In this document: positions 25,148 to 35,176 of the stretch, piece by piece
How positions within the stretch are numbered: position 1 is the first letter of the stretch
How the letters are laid out: the number at the start of each line of letters is the position of its first letter
Assembly: GCF_004340875.1 (NCBI RefSeq)
Contig: NZ_SLXQ01000003.1
Span: forward strand, 310,001 to 374,000
Source: Tamaricihabitans halophyticus
Lineage (GTDB): Bacteria; Actinomycetota; Actinomycetes; Mycobacteriales; Pseudonocardiaceae
Length of the DNA: 64,000 nt
Direction: 5' to 3'
The notes under the pieces: generated by a model
What the model was told of the DNA's origin: nothing
What the model saw: the letters and a program-made list of their open reading frames with translations, nothing else
The model's database searches: none
Made by a program: the position numbers and the translations under genes

Positions 25148-25956
25148 CGGGCTACCCGCGTCACGCTGAACATCGGGACCGAGCGGGCGGCCAGCCGGTC
25201 GGCCGCGGAACCACCGTGTACCGCAAGGGCTACGTAGCCGGCCGAATCCACCAGTACCAGCAGCTCGCCAGGCACCGCGTCGCCGAAGGTGTGGTGTACC
25301 GAGCATTCATGGGCCGCCGTACCGGTGCCGATCCGCACCCGGGTGCCCGGTGTCAGGCCGCATTCGGCGAGGGCGCTCGCGGGTGCGGCGAGTTGCACAT
25401 TGCCGAAGTGGTCGATGGTGCGTACCTCGCTGCGCAGCCCGTCCCGTTCGACCTCCACCCGAGCTTCCGGCAACTCGACCAGCTCCGCCAACTCGATGGG
25501 GCGGCCGAACTCGGCCGCCGGCACCCCGCGTGTGAGGTGCGCGGCCGCCGGCGCGAACACATCCCTGCCGTGGAACGTGGCGGAAACCCTCGGCAGCTGA
25601 TACTCGGCGTTCTCCAGTTGATAGGCCGCGCGTGGGCCGCCGAGTGCCCGGGCGGCCGGCAGCAGCAACCCGTTGTCCGGGCCGACCAGTGTGCCCCGTT
25701 CGGCCAGCAGCACGATCCCTCGGCGGGCGGTGCCCACACCGGGGTCGACCACGGCGAGGTGTACCGCGTTCGGCAGGTAGGGGGCGGTTTGCGCGAGGAC
25801 CGCGGCGCCGCCGCGGATATCCTGTGGTGCAACGGAATGGGTGATGTCGATAACCCGGGTAGTTGGGGTGATCCTGGCGATCACGCCATGGCAGGCAGCG
25901 ACGAATCCGTCCTGTAGGCCGTAGTCGGTGGTGCAGCTGATGCAGTCGTAGCCCAT
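25144..25956 (-). CDS. SAM hydrolase (DUF62, S-adenosyl-L-methionine hydroxide adenosyltransferase)
   Basis: 270 aa. DUF62 motifs: TTDYG (9-13), VDPGVG (70-75), GPDNG (92-96), FHGRDVFAP (128-136) and IDHFGN. The Asp71, Arg and His129 residues of the hydrolase triad are in place, so it likely splits SAM to adenosine and methionine with hydroxide. A SalL-like chlorinase would lack parts of this set. It has no obvious pathway partner. Confidence 0.82.
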   Translation of the reverse strand: MGYDCISCTTDYGLQDGFVAACHGVIARITPTTRVIDITHSVAPQDIRGGAAVLAQTAPYLPNAVHLAVVDPGVGTARRGIVLLAERGTLVGPDNGLLLPAARALGGPRAAYQLENAEYQLPRVSATFHGRDVFAPAAAHLTRGVPAAEFGRPIELAELVELPEARVEVERDGLRSEVRTIDHFGNVQLAAPASALAECGLTPGTRVRIGTGTAAHECSVHHTFGDAVPGELLVLVDSAGYVALAVHGGSAADRLAARSVPMFSVTRVAR

Positions 25957-26054
25957 CTGATCAGTGTGCCGATTCGGGCCGGACTCGGCGAGCCGAGCAG
26001 CGTGTCCGCGCGTCCAGCGTTGCGGTGGCTCACTGGCCGAATAGGGTAGGCGTT

Positions 26055-26939
26055 ATGTCGAAGCTCGCCGATTATCAGCATGTCGCCCGCGGCAAGGTGC
26101 GTGACCTTTACCGGGTTGACGACGAGCACCTGCTGTTCGTCGCCTCGGATCGCATTTCCGCTTTTGACCACGTGCTGCGTACGCCGATCCCGGACAAGGG
26201 TCGGGTGTTGACGGCGATGAGCATGTTCTGGTTTGAACTGTTCGGCGATTCGGTGGCCAACCATGTGCTGGCCGTGGATGATCCGCGGATTCCGGCCGAG
26301 GTAAGCGGGCGGGCGATGCTGGTGCGCAAGCTCGACATGCTGCCCGTGGAGTGCGTAGCTCGCGGTTACCTTGCCGGTTCGGGCTGGACGGACTACCAGC
26401 AGACCGGCGCGGTGTGCGGGGTGGCGTTGCCCGAGGGGCTTGTGGACGCGGCGAGGTTGCCTGAGCCGATCTTCACCCCGGCGACCAAGGCCGAGATCGG
26501 TGCGCATGACGAGAACGTGAGTTTTGCCGCGGTGCAGCGGATGGTCGGCGCGACAAGAGCCGAACAGCTGCGCGAGGCTACCGTGGCGATCTATCAGCGA
26601 GCCGCCGACTACGCCAGCGAGCGCGGCATCATCCTTGCGGACACCAAGTTCGAGTTCGGTGTGGACAGCAACGATGGGCTGGTGCTCGCGGACGAGGTGC
26701 TGACGCCGGACTCGTCTCGGTACTGGCCGGCAGACGAGTATCAGCCAGGGCGCTCGCAGCCGTCGTTCGACAAGCAGTTCGTGCGCGATTGGTTGACGTC
26801 GCCGGCCTCCGGTTGGGATCGCGATTCGGATACCCCGCCACCGCCGTTGCCCGAGGATATCGTGGTCGCCACGCGGGCGCGCTACGTGGAAGCCTACGAG
26901 CGGATCAGCGGTCGCTCGCTCAGCGACTGGCCCGGCTAG
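26055..26939 (+). CDS. purC: Phosphoribosylaminoimidazole-succinocarboxamide synthase
   Basis: 294 aa, start [19 protein letters not shown] at 26055. GKVRDLY, the SDRISAFD loop, [13 protein letters not shown] and [10 protein letters not shown] are PurC motifs. It joins CAIR and aspartate, with ATP, to SAICAR. It lies downstream of purB in conserved order. Its stop overlaps the convergent MBL gene by 4 nt. Confidence 0.95.
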   Translation: MSKLADYQHVARGKVRDLYRVDDEHLLFVASDRISAFDHVLRTPIPDKGRVLTAMSMFWFELFGDSVANHVLAVDDPRIPAEVSGRAMLVRKLDMLPVECVARGYLAGSGWTDYQQTGAVCGVALPEGLVDAARLPEPIFTPATKAEIGAHDENVSFAAVQRMVGATRAEQLREATVAIYQRAADYASERGIILADTKFEFGVDSNDGLVLADEVLTPDSSRYWPADEYQPGRSQPSFDKQFVRDWLTSPASGWDRDSDTPPPPLPEDIVVATRARYVEAYERISGRSLSDWPG

Positions 26940-27571
26940 ACGGTGGCTGATTCGTCGCGCGGTAGCACCCGGACCTCGGTTCCGTCCGGTGCGAGGTTCG
27001 TGAACAGTCCGTAGTGCATGGCCGGGTTGGCCAGTACTGCCTCGTGGATGGGTACGGCGAGGCGAGGATGGACCGCACGCAGGAAATCGACCGCTTCGGC
27101 TGCCTTGAGCCAGGGTGCGCCGGTGGGTAGCGCGAGCACGTCGACCGGCCGTTCTGGCTGGTGGAAGGAGTCGCCGGGGTGGTAGAACTCGCCGTCGCCG
27201 AACAGGTAGCCAACGTTGGGGATCATCGGGATGTCCGGGTGGATCACCGCATGTGAGCCGCCGACCACGTGTACCTCGGTATCGCCGAAGCGTAGTTCGT
27301 CGCCGGGTTGCACGGTGCGTGCCGGCAGTTCGAGCTTCGCGACGGTTTCCGCCGAACCGGGGTCGGTGATCAACTGGGCGTTCGGATTCTCCGCAAGCAG
27401 CGCGGGCAGCCGCTCCGCGTCGATATGGTCGAAGTGCTGGTGCGTGATCAGAACCGCGTCGAGCTCCCGCTCCCGCTCGAAGTTGGTGGAGAACGCGCCG
27501 GGGTCGATCAGCACCCGAGCCGAATCGGTCTCAACTAGTACACAAGCGTGTCCATAGTGGACAATACGCAT
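26936..27571 (-). CDS. MBL-fold metal-dependent hydrolase
   Basis: 211 aa. HxHxDH motif THQHFDHID (His44, His46, Asp48, His49), other ligands in GGSHAVI and FYHPGDSF. It belongs to the UlaG-like L-ascorbate-6-phosphate lactonase/YtnP-type small MBL group. The substrate is unknown. Confidence 0.83.
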   Translation of the reverse strand: MRIVHYGHACVLVETDSARVLIDPGAFSTNFERERELDAVLITHQHFDHIDAERLPALLAENPNAQLITDPGSAETVAKLELPARTVQPGDELRFGDTEVHVVGGSHAVIHPDIPMIPNVGYLFGDGEFYHPGDSFHQPERPVDVLALPTGAPWLKAAEAVDFLRAVHPRLAVPIHEAVLANPAMHYGLFTNLAPDGTEVRVLPRDESATV

Positions 27572-27631
27572 CTCGGGGCTCCACTCACTGCACTGGACTC
27601 ACTGCGCTGGCTGCACTGCTCGGCCCCGAGA

Positions 27632-28612
27632 CTATTCGCATTCCAGCCGCGCGACAACGCCCGTGTGTGGATCCGTGCCGCCGGCAAGCAGCGCTTCGCC
27701 GAGACGGGTGCACTCGTAGTACACCGACCGACCCACCCGGGCGCGTGCGACCAACCCCGCGGCCCGCAACGCCTGTAGATGCTCGGAGACCGTGCTAGGC
27801 GCGCTGTGCAGGGTCGCCGCGAGGGCACTCGTGCTCGCCGGCTCACGCAGTACTCGCAGCAGGTCCGCCCTCGCGCGACCGAGCACGCCCGCAAGTGCGG
27901 CCGAAGGTTCGGCTGGCTGTGGGCCGAACAGCTCCCCGGCGCCCCGCGCTGGGTACACCACCGTGGGCTGCCACGGTGGCACCAGCATCACGTTCAGTGT
28001 GGGCCAGCCGAATACGCTGGGCAGCAACAGCAGACCGCGCTCGTCGAGAGTGGTTCGGCCGCGCCCCTTGCCGTCCACCAGCACCGTGTGCTCGGCGAGA
28101 CGAAGCTTGGCGTGTAACCCGGTGAGCGCATGGGCGATCCCGGCCGTGGCGAACCGCCTTGCCCGGTACTCGATATCCGCGTGCAGGGTCATCCGCAGCC
28201 GTGGCCATGCGGGTTCCAACAGTTGCCGCCATACTTGTTCTAGCTGGTCGGCGAGTAGGTCGCGGGCGCTTGCTGGGTTTGCCGGTAGGTCCGCAGGTCG
28301 CGCATCGGAGCTAACCAGCTCGGTGGCGACCTGGTTAGCCGGGGTGGCTCGAACCTGCGCAAGCTGCCATTCTGCCGTGGTGTCCGGTCCTTCCGGCGGC
28401 GGAGTGAGGAAGTCCGGGCAGTATCGCCGGCCGGATAGCAGCGTGGCCAGCTGTGCGACCTCGGGCGGTGTGCTCGCGGCAAGCCAGTTGGCGTAGACCG
28501 GATACCTGCGCGTGCCGTTCAGTACCTGTACGGCCGCAAGCGTTTCCTGTAGTGGCGAGCACGCGAACCGCAGCTGCACCGCGGCCTGCGTGCCGAGTAC
28601 GAGCTCCAACAT
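27632..28612 (-). CDS. ArsR-type winged-helix regulator with large N-terminal domain
   Basis: 326 aa. The C-terminal HTH (LAATLHSAPSTVSEHLQALRAAGLVARARVGRSVYYECTRLGEALL) is ArsR-like. The N-terminal about 240 residues form a separate domain common in Streptomyces/Amycolatopsis regulators adjoining MFS exporters. ATG 28612 is preceded by GGAGGG. It is divergent from the MFS gene, which it probably represses. It contains an internal inverted repeat GCTAACCAG/CTGGTTAGC (28310-28339). Confidence 0.82.
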   Translation of the reverse strand: MLELVLGTQAAVQLRFACSPLQETLAAVQVLNGTRRYPVYANWLAASTPPEVAQLATLLSGRRYCPDFLTPPPEGPDTTAEWQLAQVRATPANQVATELVSSDARPADLPANPASARDLLADQLEQVWRQLLEPAWPRLRMTLHADIEYRARRFATAGIAHALTGLHAKLRLAEHTVLVDGKGRGRTTLDERGLLLLPSVFGWPTLNVMLVPPWQPTVVYPARGAGELFGPQPAEPSAALAGVLGRARADLLRVLREPASTSALAATLHSAPSTVSEHLQALRAAGLVARARVGRSVYYECTRLGEALLAGGTDPHTGVVARLECE

Positions 28613-28706
28613 CGGTATCCCTCCGTGCCGGGTTGCCACCATGAACAGATTCGGGCGTCGCCGAATTGATGTCGAACCTGGTAGGGGTCACGCGACCGTG
28701 GTCGGC

Positions 28707-29840
28707 ATGGCCGGACTGTATCGCGACGCCACATATTGGCGCTGGTCAACCGGGATGCAGCTAACCAGGTTGCCACCCGCGATGGCGCCGCTTGGCTATG
28801 CCCTCCTGGCCACCGAACTGACCGGCTCATACCAGTTGGGCGGTGTGCTGATGGCGGTTTTCGTGATCGCCGAAGTGCTCGGTGCGACACCGGTCAGTCG
28901 ACTGCTCGACCGGATTGGCGTAGCGCGTGGGCTGCGCTCGCTGCTGGTGCTTGCCGCGCTCTGTCTGTCGGCCCTGACCGGGCTGCTCCTGTTCACCGAC
29001 GATCGGGTGCCGACAGCAACGTTGTTCGTGCTCGTAGCTATGCCAGGGTCGGTTGCCGGCGCGATCTCGGGCGGCTTTCGAGCGCTACTGCCATACGCCG
29101 CGCCGGCGGGTGCGTTGGAACGGGCGATCGCCGTCGATGCCGTGCTGATGGACCTAGTGATCCTTGCGGGCCCGCTGGTCGTCGCGGGCCTCGCGAACTT
29201 TGGCGCACCTTTCGCCGTGGGCGGGATGGCACTTGCGTACCTGGTTGCCGCGGTGATGGTGCGCTCGACGACGGTGCGTAGGCCGGAACGAACCGGTGCA
29301 CCATTTCCGGTGCGGGCGATCGCTCGCTGGTTGGCGTGCGCATTCGCGGTCGGACAGCTGCTCAGTGTGGTCGAGGTGGGCACACTTGCGCTGGCCAGCC
29401 GGTTGTCCGGAGGTGCAGGGACCGCTGCCGCATTGATCGCGGTGGTCTCCGGCGCGAGTGCGACCGCGGGGATTTGCTACGCCTGGTTGGCCCCGCGCCT
29501 GGTGATCGACGCACGAGCGAGGGCTCGACTGTGTCTGCTGGCGCTGGTCGCCGGCGGGCTGGTTATCGCCTTTGCCTCGGGCTGGCCGGCGATTCTGGGC
29601 GGGCTCACGTTGCTCGGCATCGGAACCGCGCCGCTCGTCGCGATCGTCGCGTTGCAGTTGCAGCAGGTCTTGCCAGCGCACCGGCGTGCCGAAGGGTTCG
29701 GCGTCCTACAGGCCGTGCAGGGCGTCGGCTTTGGCCTTGGCGCATTGAGTATCGCCCTGCTTGCTTTGCCTGTGTCGTTCCTGGCCGGCGTGTTCAGCTG
29801 CTTGGTCGCCTTCTTGGCATCCTGCCAAAAAGGCGGGTGA
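28707..29840 (+). CDS. MFS transporter
   Basis: 377 aa (from ATG 28707; GTG 28698 and ATG 28641 are alternatives) with about 11-12 helices: MAGLYRDATYWRWSTGMQLTRLPPAMAPLGYALLA, then two six-helix halves separated by a loop near residue 185 (RPERTGAPFPVRA). It resembles the actinobacterial efflux proteins paired with ArsR regulators. An ArsR-type gene diverges from it. Confidence 0.8.
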   Translation: MAGLYRDATYWRWSTGMQLTRLPPAMAPLGYALLATELTGSYQLGGVLMAVFVIAEVLGATPVSRLLDRIGVARGLRSLLVLAALCLSALTGLLLFTDDRVPTATLFVLVAMPGSVAGAISGGFRALLPYAAPAGALERAIAVDAVLMDLVILAGPLVVAGLANFGAPFAVGGMALAYLVAAVMVRSTTVRRPERTGAPFPVRAIARWLACAFAVGQLLSVVEVGTLALASRLSGGAGTAAALIAVVSGASATAGICYAWLAPRLVIDARARARLCLLALVAGGLVIAFASGWPAILGGLTLLGIGTAPLVAIVALQLQQVLPAHRRAEGFGVLQAVQGVGFGLGALSIALLALPVSFLAGVFSCLVAFLASCQKGG

Positions 29841-29903
29841 AACCTCTCGTCAGCGGTATTACCGAGCGGTAGCCTGGCGACAGGCGACCTGAAGGGCAGG
29901 CTC

Positions 29904-31412
29904 ATGACGACGGTGCAAACCACGGGCGGCGAATCGGCGCGAGCGGCACGGGACACCTTTGACTCCCGCAATCCAGCGACCGATGAGGTCGTCGGCAGCT
30001 ACCCGGTACACACCGAGGCGGAGGTAGCTGCCGCGGTGGAACGGGCTACGGAGGCCGCGCGCTGGTGGGCGGAGCTTGGCTTCGCCGAGCGCGCGAACCG
30101 GTTGCGGCAATGGAAGGCCGCGATCGCCCGAGGCTCCGCGGAGCTGGCCGAGGTGGTGCGCGCGGAAACCGGCAAACCGAATGCGGATGCGATGCTGGAG
30201 ATCGTGCTCGGCCTCGACCACATCGCGTGGGTGGCAAAGCACGCGCGCAAGGTACTGAGCCCGCAGCGCCGACCGTCCGGCATGTTGATGGCCAACCAGG
30301 CAGCCACTGTCGAGTACCAGCCGCTTGGCGTGGTCGGGGTGATCGGACCGTGGAACTATCCGGTGTTCACCCCGACGGGATCGATTGCCTATGCGCTCGC
30401 CGCGGGTAACGCGGTGGTGTTCAAACCCAGTGAGTTCACCCCTGGGGTGGGCCGCTGGCTGGTTGACCGGTTCGCCGAGGCAGTGCCGGAATACCCGGTG
30501 TTCCAGCTGATCACCGGGTTCGGCGCGACGGGCGCCGCGTTGTGCCGGAGCGGGGTGGACAAGATCGCCTTCACTGGTTCGGCGCCGACCGGGCGCAAGA
30601 TCATGTCGGCCTGCGCCGAGACGCTGACCCCGGTCCTGCTGGAATGCGGCGGTAAGGACGCCCTGCTGGTGGACGCGGACGCGGACCTGGATGCCGCGGC
30701 CGACGCCGCGGTCTGGGGCGGGATGGCCAACGCGGGGCAGACCTGTATCGGGGTTGAACGGGTTTACGTGCACGAGCGGGTGCACGATGAGTTCGTGGCG
30801 AAGGTGACCGGGCTGGCCGGAAAGATCAGGGCTGGCGGGGACGCCGATGCGAACTACGGGCCGATGACGATGCCCAGCCAACTGGACGTGATTCGCCGGC
30901 ATATCAGCGATGCGCTCGCGCGCGGCGGTCGTGCCCTGGTCGGCGGTGCCGACGCGGTTGGCGATCGGTACGTGCAACCAACGGTGTTGGTGGATGTGCC
31001 GGAGGACGCGGCCGCGGTGCGGGAGGAGACGTTCGGGCCGACGCTGACCATCGCCAGGGTGCGCGATATGGACGAAGCCGTGCAGCGCGCGAACGATTCG
31101 GATTACGGTTTGGGCTCCGCGGTGTTTGCCAAGGAGCGTGGGATGGAATTGGCTCGCCGGCTGCGTTCCGGGATGACTTCGGTCAATTCCGTGCTCAGCT
31201 TCGCGGGTGTTCCGGAATTGCCGTTCGGCGGTAGCAAGGAATCCGGGTTCGGGCGTATTCATGGCCCGGAGGGATTGCGTGAGTTCGCCAGGACCAAGTC
31301 CATGGTCCGCCAGCGGTTCAGCCTTCCGGTGAACCTGACCAGCTTCAATCGTCCGAAGAAGATGGACGCCGCGGTCGGCAAGATCGTCAGCTTCCTACAC
31401 GGCCGCCGCTAA
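29904..31412 (+). CDS. Aldehyde dehydrogenase family protein
   Basis: 502 aa. NAD(P)-binding GPWNYPVF; GSAPTGRKI; catalytic Glu in LECGGKDALLV; catalytic Cys in NAGQTCIGVERV. The C-terminal tail (KTKSMVRQRF..NRPKKMDAAVGKIVSFLHGRR) is an extension seen in succinate-semialdehyde dehydrogenase-like actinobacterial ALDHs. ATG 29904 after AGGGCAGGC. The substrate is unresolved. It converges with the DUF559 gene across a repeat copy. Confidence 0.85.
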   Translation: MTTVQTTGGESARAARDTFDSRNPATDEVVGSYPVHTEAEVAAAVERATEAARWWAELGFAERANRLRQWKAAIARGSAELAEVVRAETGKPNADAMLEIVLGLDHIAWVAKHARKVLSPQRRPSGMLMANQAATVEYQPLGVVGVIGPWNYPVFTPTGSIAYALAAGNAVVFKPSEFTPGVGRWLVDRFAEAVPEYPVFQLITGFGATGAALCRSGVDKIAFTGSAPTGRKIMSACAETLTPVLLECGGKDALLVDADADLDAAADAAVWGGMANAGQTCIGVERVYVHERVHDEFVAKVTGLAGKIRAGGDADANYGPMTMPSQLDVIRRHISDALARGGRALVGGADAVGDRYVQPTVLVDVPEDAAAVREETFGPTLTIARVRDMDEAVQRANDSDYGLGSAVFAKERGMELARRLRSGMTSVNSVLSFAGVPELPFGGSKESGFGRIHGPEGLREFARTKSMVRQRFSLPVNLTSFNRPKKMDAAVGKIVSFLHGRR

Positions 31413-31425
31413 CCCCAACAAATCT

Positions 31426-31446
31426 CGCTAACCTTAAAGAACGCGG
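31426..31446 (-). repeat. Interspersed 3'-end repeat, copy 2
   Basis: Reverse-strand copy of CCGCGTTCTTTAAGG then TTAGCG (21 of 21 bases of the 32504 copy). It lies 13 nt after the ALDH stop and 21 nt after the stop of the convergent DUF559 gene on the reverse strand. Confidence 0.85.
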
Positions 31447-31467
31447 ACACGGAGCGTCGCCACTCGG

Positions 31468-32376
31468 TCAAGCGGCATCGCCTCGGCGGGCTGCTATGGC
31501 CTCACGGACCGCCTGGATCACTCCACGCGGATCATCGCGTAACCAGCGGCGGGTGACGACGATGACGGACCAGCCTGCTGCGGTCAGTCGTGCCCGCCGG
31601 CGGTGGTCGTGCTCTGGTTGCGCGCCCGCGGTATGCCATTCGCCGTCGTACTCAACCGCAACCTTCTCTTCCGCGAACCCGAGGTCCAACCGGGCGACGA
31701 ACCGGCCAGCCACCCGAACCTCGAGTTGTGGCACCGGATGGAGGCCACCGAGGACCAGGAGTACACGTAGTTCGGATTCGGGCAGGGATTCCGCCCTCGG
31801 GTCGGCAAGTGCGAATACTTCGCGCGCCCATACGATTCCGTGATCATTGCGGTGAGCCAGCGCAGGAGCGAGTATCTTCCGATCCACGAATCCTGCGCGC
31901 AGTAAGGCATCCAGCGGAGCCACCGCGCTGGGTAAGGTCCTGCGCAGCCGGAAATTTGTCAGCATGTCGATAGTCGCCCGCAGTGGATTGGCCAGATATA
32001 TGCCTTGCCACGGCACGCATTCGTCGCGCGTCAGTCTTCGTTGCCGTACATCGAGTCCGCGACGGGTATTCGGTCGCGCGTAGCTTGGCAGGATTACCTC
32101 GACAGGTTCCCAGTAGTTCGCGAGATCCAAGCCGTGTATGGCCATCGCCGAACAGCCGCTGAGCATTGTTTCTGCCGGTGCAACCAGCGCAACCGCACGG
32201 CAACGCAGTTCGTGGGTGATCGGGATGTTTGACGGGACATACACATCCTGGAACAGCCGCTGAAAGAGTCGGCCGCGTAACTGGGTCTCGGTGACTAAGC
32301 CCTCCGCGCGGGCATGTGATCCGCGGAATGGGCCGGTTAGTTCCGGTGCTGCTGTCTTGATCATGCGAGTGCTCAT
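31468..32376 (-). CDS. AbiEi-like HTH plus DUF559 (PD-(D/E)XK-like) protein
   Basis: 302 aa. The C-terminus (LDLGFAEEKVAVEYDGEWH.. 12 residues ..RRRARLTAAGWSVIVVTRRWL) is DUF559, a Vsr-like endonuclease fold with Glu/Asp/His ligands (VEYDGEWH). The N-terminal about 190 residues resemble the winged-HTH and core of AbiEi-type antitoxins. The combination is widespread in actinobacteria, usually uncharacterised. No toxin partner is adjacent. Confidence 0.7.
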   Translation of the reverse strand: MSTRMIKTAAPELTGPFRGSHARAEGLVTETQLRGRLFQRLFQDVYVPSNIPITHELRCRAVALVAPAETMLSGCSAMAIHGLDLANYWEPVEVILPSYARPNTRRGLDVRQRRLTRDECVPWQGIYLANPLRATIDMLTNFRLRRTLPSAVAPLDALLRAGFVDRKILAPALAHRNDHGIVWAREVFALADPRAESLPESELRVLLVLGGLHPVPQLEVRVAGRFVARLDLGFAEEKVAVEYDGEWHTAGAQPEHDHRRRARLTAAGWSVIVVTRRWLRDDPRGVIQAVREAIAARRGDAA

Positions 32377-32503
32377 GGCAAGAGCATGCCGCGATTTTCG
32401 CCGTTGTTGGCCAGACCGCGGAACTTCGGCTTACGAGTGGTCCTCTCGTTCCGAAAAGCACTCCACCGGGGTGGCGCGCGGGTGCGCCGAGCACTCAGCG
32501 TGA

Positions 32504-32524
32504 CCGCGTTCTTTAAGGTTAGCG
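32504..32524 (+). repeat. Interspersed 3'-end repeat, copy 3
   Basis: 21-base copy (CCGCGTTCTTTAAGG then TTAGCG) with imperfect TGACC/GGTTA arms. It lies 4 nt after the stop of the reverse-strand epimerase gene, in antisense orientation to it. Confidence 0.85.
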
Positions 32525-32528
32525 GGAG

Positions 32529-33518
32529 TCAGGCGAGGGCGGTGGTTTCTTCTTCGGGGGTGAGGCCGGCGATCCGGGAACGCACCAGGCCACCGAGCTC
32601 GTGTTCCCTGGCAAGCGCCGCGCGCACGGTGTCGGCCAACGGCCGATGCGCCAAACCAGCGCGAGCCGCGCGATCATGCGCCCGCGCCGCTAGCCCCAGG
32701 TGGCTGTCCGGCAACCACATCGGCAGCGAGCGCGGCCCCGCCCACGGGTTGATCCCCGCCGCGAACAGCTCCGCTGGCCCGCGCGGCACCAGCTCGACCT
32801 GGGCATTGAGCACCCCAGCGATCTCCCGCAGCAGCTCCGGCAACGGCCGGGCCGGCCCCACCGCGTCGTACACCCCGGCGATCCGCTCCCGCGCGGCGAG
32901 CAGTAGCCAGTCCGCGAGGTCACGCACATCCACATACTGGATCGGCTGCTCCGGCACATCCGGCACCAGTGCACGCCCACCGCGCTCGAAACGCGCTGGC
33001 CAGTACCCGAACCGATCGCTGCGGTCATCCGGCCCGACAATCAGCCCCGGCCGCACGACGAAGGCCCGCGAGCCGAAGGCATCCAGCACGGCACGTTCGC
33101 TCGCCACCTTGACCGCGCCATACACGGCGGGATCGGCGGACGGCTCGGCTGGCCCCGCGTCGTAGCGCGGTTCGACCAGCGGCGCATCCGTATCCTGGCC
33201 CTTACTGGCCGTATCCGCGTAGACATTGGCACTGGATACAAAGGTCCAATGCGCGGCGCGCCCGGCAAGCGCCCGCAACGCGTCGGACACCCATGGATAC
33301 GACATCGTCGCCATGTCGAACACGGCGTCGAATCGCTCATCGGCAAGCGGTGCGTACGGATCGGCGCCATCCCGGTCCACGGGCACCAGCCTGGCGCCAG
33401 CCGGCACCGCGCCGGACTCGCCGCGCGCCCCGCAGACCACTTCGTATCCAGCGGCAACCCCAGCAGCGGCGACCGCGCGTCCCACCATTGACGTACCACC
33501 GAGCACCAGCATTCGCAT
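32529..33518 (-). CDS. NAD-dependent epimerase/reductase-like protein
   Basis: 329 aa extended-SDR. Start MRMLVLGGTSMVGRAVAAAG has the G-x-x-x-x-G-x nucleotide-binding start (here GGTSMVG). It continues with DVRDLADWLLLAARE. The canonical YxxxK appears as YGAVKVASE. It resembles the isoflavone-reductase/NAD-epimerase group of actinobacteria. AGGG lies 8 nt upstream of ATG 33518. The substrate is not known. Confidence 0.75.
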   Translation of the reverse strand: MRMLVLGGTSMVGRAVAAAGVAAGYEVVCGARGESGAVPAGARLVPVDRDGADPYAPLADERFDAVFDMATMSYPWVSDALRALAGRAAHWTFVSSANVYADTASKGQDTDAPLVEPRYDAGPAEPSADPAVYGAVKVASERAVLDAFGSRAFVVRPGLIVGPDDRSDRFGYWPARFERGGRALVPDVPEQPIQYVDVRDLADWLLLAARERIAGVYDAVGPARPLPELLREIAGVLNAQVELVPRGPAELFAAGINPWAGPRSLPMWLPDSHLGLAARAHDRAARAGLAHRPLADTVRAALAREHELGGLVRSRIAGLTPEEETTALA

Positions 33519-33625
33519 GCGCTCGACCCTGGCCCAGAACCAGACATAATTCCAGTGAATCCGCTTCCGGCGAACACCGTAAAATGCTGGATGTTCCGGA
33601 CACAGCGGGCGCCTAGCTTCGGTAC

Positions 33626-34825
33626 ATGGCCCACTTACGGATTCGTCGACTGCCCGCACTGCTCGCCACCCTCGCCGTGGTCATCGGCCTGACTGGCCTG
33701 GCCCAAACCGGACAGGCCCAAACCGGACAGGCGGCGGCGAACGGCACGGCGGCTCCTGGCGCCTACACCGTTTTCAACATGCCGAGCGGGGACACCCCGG
33801 ATACGGCGATCGAAGAACACATCGTGCAGCTGGTGAACGAGGCGCCGGAGGGTGCCGAGATCCACGGTGCGATGTACACCTGGACCCGACCCCAGGTCGC
33901 CGAGGCGCTGGCCGATGCCCAGCAGCGCGGTGTGCAAGTCCGGCTGGCGATCGATTCGGAAGGCTCCGGCGGTTCGAACGCAAAGCCGGACAACGAGGCC
34001 ATGGCCGTGTTGCGCGACGCCAACTTCACCGAACTGGTGTTCTGCAGCGGCAGCGGAAGCAATTCCTCGTGCATCGGGGATGGCGACGGGACGATCAACC
34101 ACAACAAGAACTTCACCTTCTCCGCGACCGGCGACAAGCAGAACGTGGTGCTGGTCAGCTCGCACAACCTGACCAGCTCGCAGACCAAGAGCTACAACAA
34201 CGCCGTAGTGCTGCACGATGACCAGGACTTCTACGACAAGTTCGTCCAGCACATGGGCAATCTGCTCGCCCAGGACAAGGACGCCAACTACTACGAGAAC
34301 TCGCCGGTGGGGCAGATCAGCTCCACGGCAAGTAAGGCGACCGCGCATTTCTCCCCGAGGGCCGACTCGAACGGTGGCACTGAACCGGAGGCGAGCACGG
34401 ACACGGTGGTCGACGTGCTTTCCACCATCACCGAGGCGGAGGACGGCTGCTCGGTCGATGTCGCGCAGGCGATGTTCACCGGGTCACGCGCGCCGGTTGC
34501 GGACGAACTGATCCGGATCGGCAAGCTCGGCTGTACGGTACGCGTGCTCGGCGGTGCCGACCTCAGCGACTACATCATCGACCGGCTCGGCGGGGCGGAG
34601 AACGTCACGGTACGTGGTCGGCTGGATCCGCTGCATTCCAAGTATCTGGTGCTGCACGGCAATATCGACGGCACGGCAGGTAGCAGCATGGTGCTCGCCG
34701 GTTCGCACAACCTCACCGGGCCCGCCCTGCGTGGTCATGACGAGACGCTGCTCACGTTGGACAACGACGGGGTAGTGGCGGATTTCGACGGGAACTTCGA
34801 CACGCTCTGGGCACAGGCCGGCTGA
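33626..34825 (+). CDS. Secreted phospholipase-D-like protein
   Basis: 399 aa. A signal peptide (about 1-30) is followed by two PLD-like halves. The first has HNKNFTF... and VLVSSHNLTSS; the second LHSKYLVLHG... and VLAGSHNLTG. H, K, S and N are kept, but the HKD aspartate (H-x-K-x4-D) is replaced by Ser and His. It belongs to the PLDc_2-type group of actinobacteria. A 15-bp tandem duplication in the mature N-terminus gives the repeat AQTGQ-AQTGQ. Confidence 0.78.
   Translation: MAHLRIRRLPALLATLAVVIGLTGLAQTGQAQTGQAAANGTAAPGAYTVFNMPSGDTPDTAIEEHIVQLVNEAPEGAEIHGAMYTWTRPQVAEALADAQQRGVQVRLAIDSEGSGGSNAKPDNEAMAVLRDANFTELVFCSGSGSNSSCIGDGDGTINHNKNFTFSATGDKQNVVLVSSHNLTSSQTKSYNNAVVLHDDQDFYDKFVQHMGNLLAQDKDANYYENSPVGQISSTASKATAHFSPRADSNGGTEPEASTDTVVDVLSTITEAEDGCSVDVAQAMFTGSRAPVADELIRIGKLGCTVRVLGGADLSDYIIDRLGGAENVTVRGRLDPLHSKYLVLHGNIDGTAGSSMVLAGSHNLTGPALRGHDETLLTLDNDGVVADFDGNFDTLWAQAG
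33701..33730 (+). repeat. 15-bp tandem duplication in PLD-like gene
   Basis: GCCCAAACCGGACAG occurs twice back to back (33701-33715 and 33716-33730), encoding AQTGQ twice near the signal-peptide cleavage zone. Confidence 0.9.
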
Positions 34826-34936
34826 CCCGGCCTGGAGGCGATGGCGCTATGACGGATGCCTCGGCGCCGGCCACGGGCAGCTCAGGTACGCTGCGGTGGT
34901 ACCGCCGACCTGCGCAAATATCAGGAGCAGCACGCT

Positions 34937-35176
34937 GTGGCCCGAGTTGTCGTCGACGTCATGCCCAAACCGGAAATCCTTGACCCACAAGGCAAAGCCG
35001 TAGCCGGAGCGCTACCGCGCCTTGGCTTCACCGGGGTGACCGAGGTTCGTCAGGGAAAGCGCTTCGAGCTGGAGGTCGACGATTCCGTCGATGACGCCAC
35101 GCTCGCCAAGATCGCGGAATCCTTCCTGGCCAACCCGGTGATCGAAGACTGGTCCGTGCGGCGGGTGGAGCCGTGA
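34937..35176 (+). CDS. purS: Phosphoribosylformylglycinamidine synthase subunit PurS
   Basis: 79 aa, [31 protein letters not shown]. The [12 protein letters not shown] motif is diagnostic. GTG start (34937) after AGGAG. PurS links PurQ and PurL in the FGAM synthase complex. Its stop overlaps purQ by GTGA. The in-frame ORF begins much earlier, but the family length selects 34937. Confidence 0.95.
   Translation: MARVVVDVMPKPEILDPQGKAVAGALPRLGFTGVTEVRQGKRFELEVDDSVDDATLAKIAESFLANPVIEDWSVRRVEP

Noticed and set aside
28310-28339. GCTAACCAG/CTGGTTAGC inverted repeat resembling the repeat family
   Set aside because: It lies inside the ArsR coding sequence and lacks the TTCTTTAA core.
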